DNA from: Casuarina equisetifolia
Lineage: Eukaryota > Streptophyta > Magnoliopsida > Fagales > Casuarinaceae
Direction of reading: 5' to 3'
NCBI GenBank assembly: GCA_028551475.1
Contig: CM052356.1
Location: 27,679,884 to 27,743,883, forward strand
Length of the DNA: 64,000 bases
In this document: one piece after another, positions 25,396-34,531 of the stretch
Layout of the letters: each line of letters opens with the position of its first letter
Position numbering within the stretch: the stretch's first letter is position 1
Translations under genes and position numbers: made by a program
Notes under the pieces: generated by a model
Told to the model about the DNA's origin: nothing
Databases searched by the model: none
The model's input: only the letters and a program-made list of their open reading frames with translations

Positions 25396-25849
25396 TGTTA
25401 CAGTATAAATGTAAAACTCAATCAAGTCAGCGAAGAGGTGGAAAGTAAGATGATTTTACTTCTACATTGGATAATAAAGCTGTTAAGACAATAGTTACTC
25501 GGTTGTATGAATTGGTTAAAGCTGTTACACCAATAGTTAATCAGTTGTTAAGAACTATAAATAGTTGAGTTGGTTAGCCTATTTTGTTAATTGGTTAGCC
25601 ACTATATTGCATTAGTATAAATAAAAGGAACTGCCTACTAGAGGAGGCAAGTTTGAAATAGAATTCTGATAATGTGTGGCGAGGTCTTGGGTTCCCTCTA
25701 GAGTAATCCTCATTATGTATTTTCATTTTTAAACATTGGGTGAAAGGCTAAGATTCCTAAGGCCCCTTCAATAAAGGTTCCAACAAATTCTTCTCGTCCA
25801 TTTACTCGTTCTTGCGCTAAGTCCAATAACAGTTAACTTGACTGTTACA
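25396..25849 (+). repeat. 3' LTR of the gypsy element
   Basis: A 454-bp repeat matching the 5' LTR. It follows the polypurine tract directly and includes a 2-bp deletion in the CCAACTATAGAGG region relative to the 5' LTR. Confidence 0.95.
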
Positions 25850-26700
25850 TATTGGAACATCAACAACTTGTCTATAAGATTTAACATTAAGAAAGAAAAT
25901 AACTAGTTTTTACTTTTTTTTGAAATAGGTATGAATCAAAATGTTTTTGTATTGTTATAAGATACTTTTACAAATTACTAGAATGACCAAACCATTTTTT
26001 TTTGAACAAGTAGTTATATCAAAAATTGTTCTCTTGCCATTGTGAGTTAAGAGACGTAAGGTTGATATGTTTTTTGTAAATGTTAGAAAGCATAGGTTTA
26101 TATCATTTATTGGTTGTAGCATTTTCTTAAATTGGTGTTAAGCTCATTGAACATTATAGTGATGTTAAATGTGATCATTCATAATCAAAATGGAAATAAG
26201 TGATTGGTGAAAGTCAATATCTACAAAAATGGTATAATCTATTTTAGGTATGGATGACATGTTTTCTTCGAAGAGAATAATACAAAACTAGAAGACCAAT
26301 GTGTGTTTGAGTTTATCCTTGGAGGAGAAAGTACATGCAATGAAGTGCATGTACAAATTCTTTGTGGAAATGCAAGAGTAAAGAATCCTTCTCAATAACC
26401 TTAGTTACTCCATGATGCAACCATGGTCAAGCATTCCTTTTGACAACAAGAGGCTAAATATACAGCCACCTCCAAGCAAGCAATCCAAGGCCAAGAACAA
26501 AAGGGAAGATATGTAGCACCTGAAGATGTTATATGTAGCTAAATATGCGTTATGTGTACGTGACATTAGCCTAAATAATTGCTATAGGACCATTGGAGTA
26601 TTATGGTGTGTGGTCCATTAATGGGATCATATGATATATAATTAAGTAGGAATTTTGAACAATGACCAACCTAGGCATTACCCTGGAGGTTATTATGGGC
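25850..26700 (+). pseudogene. Decayed copy of the last B3-gene exon
   Basis: From about 26150 to 26680 the DNA is collinear with 36905-37495 of the intact B3 gene (for example VHVQILHGNARVENPS becomes VHVQILCGNARVKNPSQ followed by a stop). It includes the 3' UTR downstream. Deletions near 26200-26240 and stops at 26200 and 26396 disable it. The segment 25850-26130 is AT-rich and matches the B3 intron only weakly. Confidence 0.8.
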
Positions 26701-27230
26701 GATTTGTGGTCAAAACGGAGGAGATGAGGGAGAAGGTATCATATAAGAATTTGCAAAGGATTGTCTAGAAAAAGAATTAACTTGCTAGTTGGTGAGTTAG
26801 AGATGCACGATGCTGCAGTTTTTGCATTGTGGAGGATGGTGTGTTGCATATTGATGGGAAAACAGATCATGTCGGCCTGCATGGTTTCCAGAGAATTAGT
26901 AACGGCACGTGTGACTCTGAACCTCTTTTATTTTCCTTTTGAAAAGCAAAATACTCTTTTTTTGAGGAGACATCCTCTTCATCCAAAAGCCAATTTGACC
27001 GAGTGTGTTTGAAGCCTTGACCAGCTTTGGTGCCACTGTTTTTGCTTGTCTTTATTTTGAAAAGGCAAAACAAGTAATTTCCATTAACATCCCGAAAACT
27101 TCCGGGTCGAAATATAGCTTTCAAAAAATATCATCACCTATTTTGACCATATACATATAAGATAAAACATCTCCTTTTAACATATCAGTGTTATTTTCTT
27201 TTTTTGATGTAAGAAAAATTTACCTAGATC
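26701..27230. repeat. Left copy of the B3-to-CASP junction DNA
   Basis: 26955-27060 matches 38040-38125: both carry CCAAAAGCCAATTTGACCGA, then a TGCCACTG(C/T)TTTTGCTT stretch. This links the B3 copy to the CASP 3' fragment in both duplicates. I see no gene here. Confidence 0.7.
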
Positions 27231-27300
27231 GAATATTAGTGGAGACTAGAGCGCATGTGTGGAAGGTTCAAAATTTTATCTCCAACGAGGAATTCCTCAG
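27231..27300 (-). pseudogene. CASP last-exon fragment, left of copia insertion
   Basis: On the minus strand this reads EEFLVGDKILNLPHMRS, collinear with the last coding exon of the intact CASP gene (EEYLVPEKNLKFPRGL, 50181-50241). It is cut at 27300 by the copia element and continues at 32622. Confidence 0.8.
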
Positions 27301-27518
27301 TGTAAGAAAAGGTGATAACGGGGAGAAAGGCCAGAGATAAGCAACTGAAATTCTCTATTATGCTGACATAAAAATTTGTACAAGTAACCTATTACATTTA
27401 TAATGCAACAACCTAGTTAATATAGAAAATTATATTTACAACGTAAATACAATATATTGAGCATGATTCTAGTGCTCAATATGGCAATGTGGTAGGTAGG
27501 ATTCTATGTACATTAACA
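27301..27518 (-). repeat. 3' LTR of the copia element
   Basis: A 218-bp direct repeat of 32404-32621, ending at the polypurine tract. Confidence 0.95.
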
Positions 27519-27539
27519 CTCCCCCTTAAGTCAGAGATT

Positions 27540-29160
27540 TGTACAAATTAAATACTCCAAGCTTGGAGAGAAGATGCCAATGTTCCTTACTGCAAAGTGC
27601 CTTTGTTAACAAGTCTGTGAGTTGTTCTTAAGTGGAAATGTGTTGAGTTGTAATGATACCCTGTTGAAGCTTTTCTCTTACATAGTGACATTCCACCTCA
27701 ATGTGTTTCGTACGTTTATGGAAGATTGGATTTGCTGCAATCTTTTCTACTACTTCATTGTCGCAATGTAGTAAAGCAGGATGCTTCATATGGAAACCAA
27801 ATCCTTGAGTAAACCAATGATCCAAACTATCTCACAAGTAGTGATATGCATGGCACGATATTAAGCTTCGGTGAATGAAAGTGATACAATGGGTTGTTTT
27901 TTAGAGCGCCATGAGATTAGTGAGTTTCCTAACATGATACAAAATCCTGTGGTTGATCTTCTTGTCATAAGGCAAGTGCTGTAGTCTGAGTCGTAGTAGG
28001 CTTTCAGCATAAATGGTGAGGATGAAGGGAACATGAGACCAAGTCTTGGACAACTTTTGAGATATCTAATCACCTTAAGAGCAGCGTCCATGTGAGACTA
28101 CTTTAGGTCGTGCATGAACTGACTGAGAAGTTGAACTGGGAAAGTGATGTCAGGCTTGGTGAGAGTCAAGTAGATCAGTCACCCAACTAGTCATTTGTAA
28201 ATAGATGGATCTACAAGAGGTGGATCATCGGGTTTTTTGTTGAAGCTTTCATCATATTCAATGCTTGTGAATTTTTTATTCTGTTCCATCAGGATAAGAG
28301 ATGGTTTAGATCCTGCTAGACCACCTTTAGATATCAGTTCCAGTGTATACCTGCATTGACTCAGAGAAATCCTTTCTGGAGAACAGGCTATTTCGAGGCC
28401 TAAGAAAAACTTTGACAATCCAAGATCCTTTATGAAGAAGGTAGCATGCAAGTACTGTTTGAGTTCCTCAATGGCATTTGGATTGTTTTCTGTGATCAAA
28501 ATATCATCAACATAAATAAGTAGAGCTACAAAAGTAGTACCTCACCGTTTGGTGAACAAGGAGTAATCATGATAAGATTGAGTGAAGCCATGATCAAGTA
28601 GTGCTTCGATGAATTTTTCATTCCACTGGTGGGAGGCTTGCTTTAACCCATAAAGGAATTTTCACAATTGACACAATTGAGACTCCCCTTGATTGCGAAA
28701 TCTAAGGGAAAGCTCCATGTAAACTTCTTTAAAGAGATCACCATGAAGGAAAGCATTCTGGACATCCATCTGGTAGAGAGGCCAATGGTGAACAGCAGTA
28801 ATGGTAATGATAAGGCGAATAGTGACATGTTTGGTAGTGGGGGAAAAAGTATCCTGATAGTCGATGCCTTCTCGCTGATTAAAACCCTTAGCAACCAAGC
28901 GAGCTTTGTAGTGGTCTAGGGAACCATCGGCACGGTACTTCATTTTGTAGACTTATTTACAGCCAATAGGACGACGATTAGGGGGTAGGGGAACAACATC
29001 CCATGTGTGGTTTACCTCAAGAGTAGAAAGTTCAGCATCTATGACATTCACCCAATTAGGATTGGTAGCATATTCATGATAAGAGGTAGGTTCAGAAATA
29101 ACAGATATAGAAGCTATGAAGTGTTGGTAAAGTGGGTGACAGTGATGGAGAGACACATAG
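27540..29160 (-). pseudogene. Copia reverse transcriptase and RNase H, broken
   Basis: RT begins with NPNWVNVIDAELSTLEVNHTW (about 29070) and [21 protein letters not shown] (about 28880). It contains [13 protein letters not shown] (about 28760) and the intact catalytic box IYVDDILI at about 28497-28520. RNase H pieces include RRSTTGFCIMLGNSLISWRS (about 27900-27960) and HPALLHCDNEVVEKIAANPIF (about 27700-27790). Stops and frame changes near 28150, 28540, 28660 and 28950 break the polyprotein. Confidence 0.88.
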
Positions 29161-29199
29161 TTGGAGATGGGATAAAGAGAGGTACAGGAGGATTAGGGA

Positions 29200-32100
29200 A
29201 TAATAGGGCATAAGTAGTTCATGCTTCAAATCGGGGGACGAGTAGGGCGATCGGAGCATTGAAGGGGAGGATCAACAAGTAGAGGGTCTGGGGTGGACAG
29301 TGAGGAGGAAGAGTGGGGCTCACAGGTAGAGGATTTGGGGTGGGTAAAGGATCAGGGATAGGAAGAGGAGCAGTAAGGACTGGGGAAGGGGAAGGAGGGT
29401 CGGGAGGAAGGTCCTCAGGAAGATCCATTGGTAACGAGGATGAAGTGTAAGTATCAGGATCCGAAGCAGCTAGAGAAGATGAGGCCGGTGGGTTGTCATG
29501 GGAAAAGCTGAAAGGGAAAACAGTTTCCTAAAAAACAACGTCCCGACTAACAAATTTTTTTTTTTAAAAAAGGTCATATAGGCGATAGCCTTTTTGGGAA
29601 GAGGGATAACCCATAAAAATGCAAGGAAGAGCCCGAGGACTAAACTTGTCACGGGGGCCAACAATGGTGACATAACACCGATAACCAAAAACACGAAGAT
29701 GGTCGAGGATGGGAGGTTTGCCAAATAATTTTTCAAAAGGAGTAACACTGTGGAGAGAAGAGCAAAGGAGATAGTTAATGAGGTAAGTGGCGGTGAGAAG
29801 ACATTCCCCCCAAAATTGAGAGAGAATGTGTGCTTAAAACATAAGGGCCCGAGCTACGTCAAGAAGATGACGATGCTTGCATTCAACGACACCATTTTGT
29901 TGAGGGATATAGACACAAGAAGACTCATGAAAAATGCCACGCTGAGAGAGAAAGGAACGACACTCGGAGGAAAAAAATTCGATGCCATTGTCAGAACAGT
30001 TTCAACGAATAGGGTGACCGAATTGTGTAGGGGCCATAGAGACAAAATATGAAATTTTGGAAAAAACTTGACTTTTAAATTTAAGTAGGATAGTCTAAGT
30101 GACACAAGAGAAGTCATCAACAATAGTGAGAAAATAGCGAGTACTATCATGGGTGGGGGTGGGGACCCCAAACGTCCATGTGGACAAGCTCAAAAATGGT
30201 TGTGGTGGTAGTTTGATGTGTGGAAAAAAGTTGGCGAGTTTGTTTAGCCAAAGGGCATATCATGCAAGAGAAAGAAGAAGGGCAAGAAATGGAATAGTTG
30301 GGTGAAGAATAATTGTGTAGGGATGAATGACCAAGACATCGATGTAAAAGTTCATAAGAAATATTATTATTAATAAAAATTGAATTACAAGCGGGAAGCG
30401 ATTTGGGAGTACAAAAAGTACTTTTTATGGAAAATAAATATTCATAAAAAATTACACAAAAATTAGAAGGAAATTCAGAACAAAGAAAGTAAAGCCTATG
30501 ATTAGCTTTGCTAAGCTCGGTTAGATCCCCAGTCGTACGGTCCTAAAAAACATAAAAATCATCGAAAAACAAGGCCACACAACTATTGTCACGGGTTAGT
30601 TTCTGGATGGATAATAAATTGTGTTTGAATTGTGGGGTGAATAAAATATTATTTAAGTGAAGGTTAGGGTAAGGGTGACAATGATCGATGTGAGTGACAA
30701 GGCGAGTCGATTGATTAGGTAATGTGATATGTAATGGGGTGATGCATGGATGATATGAACGTAAAAATGTTAAATTGCAAGTGATGTGATCACTTGCCCT
30801 TGAGTCTATAATCCATAAATTAGAAATATATTGAACAAAGGAAGAAACGGTACCTAAAAATGGGTCAGATGGACCCACTTGGTTAAGGAAGGTCAAAAGC
30901 CATTGTTGTTGATCAGTAGAAAGGTTGAGGCCCGTGGAAGTGCCATAAATAGTGTTTGGGTTGGAAGGAGCTGGGCCCATAATGCTAGGGGGCGAATAAT
31001 GGGTCCCATAAAGAGGGGTAGTGGACAATTGAAGTCCAAGCCTAAGAGGAGAGGGTCTGAAATAAGCAAGGGCAGGCCTTCCGTCAAGGGTGGCTTTATG
31101 GGCCAGAGGTTCACGGGTCATGGGCTGGCAACGGGGTCTAACTTTAGGCCTGGCTTGCAAGTCCGTGGGATAGCCCACAAGCTGGTAGCAGACTTCGAGG
31201 GTGTGCCCGGGCTTGTGACAATAGTTGCACACAACTCACTGGGCCCCTGATGTGGGCAAGTGGGACAGGCCACATGGGCCAGAGGGAGCATTTGGCCCAC
31301 TTGTGGGTGGAGAGGGGTCTCGAGACCAAAGGCCAAAAGGCCTATATGAGTGGTTGCGAGAGGAGGGAACGAGAGGGGTCTCGCGTTGCACTTGGAAGGT
31401 ACTGTTCTCACCAGAGGGGTTTCGGCCGTCGCGTTGAAGGCACTGGTGGATGTCCTATTTGGCCAGGGCATAAGTTTTTTCGACGGATGGGAGGTCATCC
31501 CAGGAGAGGATGTTGTTGTGGAGGGTGTTGAATTCCTTTGGCAGCGCAAGGAGGAACTTCATCATGAAGTCCTCCTGGTCCTTTTTCTGGAGGCGGCGGT
31601 TGACATTGCTGGTGCATTTGCCGCAGTCACAGCGAGTCGGGGGGTCGTAGGCATTGAGCTCGCAGCGGAGGTCTTTGAGGTGGACATAGAAGGTGGTGAG
31701 GTCGTCTCCAGAAGCGCCATTAAGGAGGCGCAAATCGCCAATAGCTTGCTGGAGGGAGAACTTTTGGGTGTCAAAAATCTTCGAGAAGCTGTCGTAGAGG
31801 GAAGCCCAGATTTCGTTGACTGTAGTGGGGCGAGAGACCATGCTCTTGAGATAGGGCTCGACCAAGTGGAGAAGCCACGTTTACAGGGCGGCTTGACATT
31901 GGTCCTATTTGGTGGCCGCATTAGTGTCATCGATAGGGTGAGGAAGAAGGCTGTTGAGGAAGAGAAGCTTGTTACAGGCGAGGAAGACGGTGCGGATTTA
32001 CAAGCTCTAGATCTCCCAATTTGCTTTGCCGATTAGCTTCTTGGAGACAATGCTAAGGGGTTGCAAATCGGCGGGAGAGAGGAGGTAAGGGTCGCAATTG

Positions 32101-32200
32101 GCCACAGGGATGGTCGAGGAAGCAGGAGAGGAGGTCGATGAAGGGTTTGAAGCGGCCATGGGAGGTGGCGGTGGCAATGGTTAGGGTTTCGATTAGGGAA
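29200..32200 (-). pseudogene. Copia gag, protease and integrase, broken
   Basis: Gag runs from about 32150 to 31240 with LVEPYLKSMVSRPTTVNEIW and a long UBN2-type segment ending SWDDLPSVEKTYALAK (31455). The zinc knuckle CNYCHKPGHTLEVC is at about 31190-31232. The protease loop at about 30785-30820 reads IIDSRASDHIT, with Arg where the family has Gly. Integrase lies between about 30550 and 29480, with several stops and frameshifts. A proline-rich segment (29219-29428) matches the usual linker before RT. Confidence 0.85.
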
Positions 32201-32403
32201 AAAGAGGTGGCTAGGGTTTCGAAAGGGGTAAGGGTATCGGGGTAATTTTGGGAAAAAGGAGGGGTAAAAGCATAAAGTTGGAAAATATACAGGATAATAA
32301 GGAATAGAGAATAAAGAGAAAAAAAAATGTTGTAATATACTCAATGGCCAAAAAAAAATGATGGGCGGAAGAAAGTCTCAAAAGATCGGAGGTTGAGATA
32401 CCA

Positions 32404-32621
32404 TGTAAGAAAAGGTGATAACAGGGAGAAAGGGCAAAGATGAGCAACTGAAATTCTCTATTATGCTTACATAAAAATTTGGACAAGTAACCTATTACAT
32501 TTATAATGCAACAACCTAGCTAATATAGGAAACTATATTTACAACGTAAATACAATATATTAAGCATGATTCTAGTGCTCAATATGGCAATGTGGTAGGT
32601 AGGATTCTGTGTACATTAACA
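32404..32621 (-). repeat. 5' LTR of the copia element
   Basis: A 218-bp direct repeat of 27301-27518, followed on the minus strand by the primer-binding site. Confidence 0.95.
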
Positions 32622-34060
32622 CTCACAGCCATTTCTGTAAGAGCAGAATATATTGATGATTCAATAAAAAACCCACACCAAAACATCAAACCAAGTAAGG
32701 CTTTGACACTATAACTCATAAGAATAAGGATCATTGTTCCCTTATATTGATGCATAACATGACTGAAAATAAAAGCAGAACATTCCATAGGGAGAGAAAC
32801 TTTACACTTTCAAGAAAATTAAGAGTACAGACAGCAAAATCATACTTGTTGCCAAGAAAAAAACCACCACTACTTGTTGCCTGAAACCCAACTCCTCTTG
32901 CCTTTGATCCCTTTCCTGAAGAAACGAATCAAATTACAATAGTATATTACAAAAAAAGAATTATGTCCTTAACCATAAGATATAGTACCAACTGAAGGAC
33001 AACAAATGGAAATGATGCAGGGAGGAAAGCAAGGGAAACATATTTAGCGACTGTAGATTAATGCTCCCAGTACATTCTAAGGAATTGATTAGATGAGATA
33101 CAGAACACACTGGCCTCGTTTAGGGGGAGAGCCACACGTCCTAATCTTAAAACAAAGTTCTGAATGGTGTTTTCTTAGTAAAAGATTACAAGCTGTCACT
33201 TTCCCTCCTTAAACCAACAGTACGGAAGAACCCACCAAAACAGAGTAGGCCAGAACATGCTCTGCTCCACTCTGCCGCATGCTGCCAACATTGATACAAA
33301 AGCCACCAGCTGGGTGGACACAAGATAGCCATCTCCCTTCTCCTTTCCCATTACAGACTCTCTAAAAGCATAAAGACAACCTAGACTAACGACCCGCTTT
33401 TCCATCTGAACGCGTGTAAAGAACACCAGTGCCCCCGGCTTCTGCTGTAGCTTCTGCTGCCATTCATCATCATGCTATTCTACGAGTCTTTGCAAGTATT
33501 TTACATTTGTCGAGTTTTTAGTCTGTATAGTGTTTGCTTCAAGAAAGATTTCAGCAGATACGAAGTACAAAGTACAAAGTACAAAGTACAGCCAAGTAGG
33601 CAGGAAAAAGGCTTAAAAAAAAAAAAAAAAGAACAAATGAAAGTTTGCGTAAACTTTTTGGCTCTGTTGCTATTTTAACTTGGGATTTGCTAGATGGAAT
33701 CACAAGGGATTAAGACACACCACGAACATATAAAGTCCTTTGTGACAAAAGGTATGATATTTATTTTAATCAGTCAGCTAAAATAATAGAGCAAATTAAC
33801 ATCTTTCATGAAAGAGCCGAAGCATTCAAAACTGTGTATTATAGATAGCAAGCAATAGAATGCCCCTAAATGCGAGAAAAAGAAAAGGAAGGAAAAGAAG
33901 CAGGAAGGCATTGAAAATCTAAAGAAGGTTTTTGCCTCTCCAATATGTTAAAATGGAAGAACTCATAGAGCTGAAATGAAATAACCCTCGGTCAAAGAAT
34001 CCACTTACGAAAAATACCGTGAAGATTTACGAAATCCATTGAAGGAACTGAGGACGATGA
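32622..34060 (-). pseudogene. CASP 3'-end fragment, first copy
   Basis: Collinear with 50240-51930 of CASP: the rest of the last exon next to the LTR (32622-32640), the exon coding for ...ELGF-LSSGGFFLGNK (about 32850-32930), and intron DNA to about 34055 (CAAAGAATCCACTTACGAAA). The exon coding for the membrane segment is missing. Later exons are not found. Not functional. Confidence 0.85.
33555..33592. repeat. (AAGTACA)n short tandem repeat
   Basis: Four to five copies of a 7-bp unit lie inside the CASP fragment. The intact gene has only a single ACAAAGTACA at 51422. Confidence 0.8.
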
Positions 34061-34449
34061 CCCGGTTTTTGTGAGATCGGGCGGACTCGTTCGGTAGTCC
34101 GATTTCGTGCGATATTCTGACAGTACGTTAACTTTTATGCTTTAATGTGTCAGCCAACCCTGTTTGTCATGTTCCCCAAAACACACCCGAATCAAAACGC
34201 ACAGAGGACCACCAGAAGCCGGAATGGAGAGATTTGGGGGACTCAGAGAGGCCCCTTGCATCGAAGACATTCCAGAGTTTTTGAAAGCTTATATTCCTTA
34301 CATACGAGCTTACATTAAATATTACTCTCTCCCTTTCTCAACCAAAGTTGAACAAAAGGAAGCTCTCACTCTCTCACTCTCTCACTACTCTCTTTCACAA
34401 CCAAAGTTGAACAAACAGAAGCCGTCTCTCCTCTCTCCCTCTCTCTCCC

Positions 34450-34505
<56 letters not shown>

Positions 34506-34531
34506 GATCAATGTTGAACAGAGAAGCCGGA
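34061..34531 (+). repeat. Duplicated B3 first-exon segment with CT/CA microsatellite
   Basis: An ATG at 34224 opens MERFGGLREAPCIEDIPEFLKAYIP, a diverged copy of the B3 first exon at 34532 (MGRCAGLDDIPEFFKVFIP). The phrase CAACCAAAGTTGAACAAA occurs at about 34339, 34399 and 34737. A (CT)n run followed by (CA)n occupies about 34425-34505. The upstream exon copy lacks a clean donor and is probably a by-product of local duplication, though it could serve as an alternative first exon. Confidence 0.65.

Larger units (their letters stand above)
20441..25849 (+). mobile_element. Ty3/gypsy LTR retrotransposon (chromovirus-like), defective
   Basis: A complete but decayed element of about 5.4 kb. Two LTRs (20441-20896 and 25396-25849) begin TGTTACAG and end CTGTTACA. 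The primer-binding site TGGTATCAG at 20900-20908 is complementary to initiator tRNA-Met. A polypurine tract (AAGGGGAAAAAGA) ends at 25395. The flanks GATTG on the left and TATTG on the right look like a 5-bp target duplication with one change. The internal order gag, protease, RT, RNase H, integrase, chromodomain-like tail defines Ty3/gypsy. By eye the LTRs differ at about 37 positions, roughly 8%, mostly transitions, so the insertion is fairly old. Confidence 0.95.
27301..32621 (-). mobile_element. Ty1/copia LTR retrotransposon, defective
   Basis: An element of about 5.3 kb in minus orientation. Two 218-bp LTRs (27301-27518 and 32404-32621) have TG...CA ends and differ at about 11 positions by eye (about 5%). 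Next to the 5' LTR, at 32403, the minus strand reads TGGTATCTCAACC, a partial initiator tRNA-Met primer site. The polypurine tract AAGGGGGAG abuts the other LTR at 27519. Flanks CTCAG and CTCAC suggest a 5-bp target duplication with one change. The domain order gag, protease, integrase, RT, RNase H marks Ty1/copia. Confidence 0.95.

Noticed and set aside
31350..32036. A 228-codon open frame on the plus strand
   Set aside because: It is antisense to the copia gag region, whose minus-strand frame carries recognisable gag and zinc-knuckle sequence.
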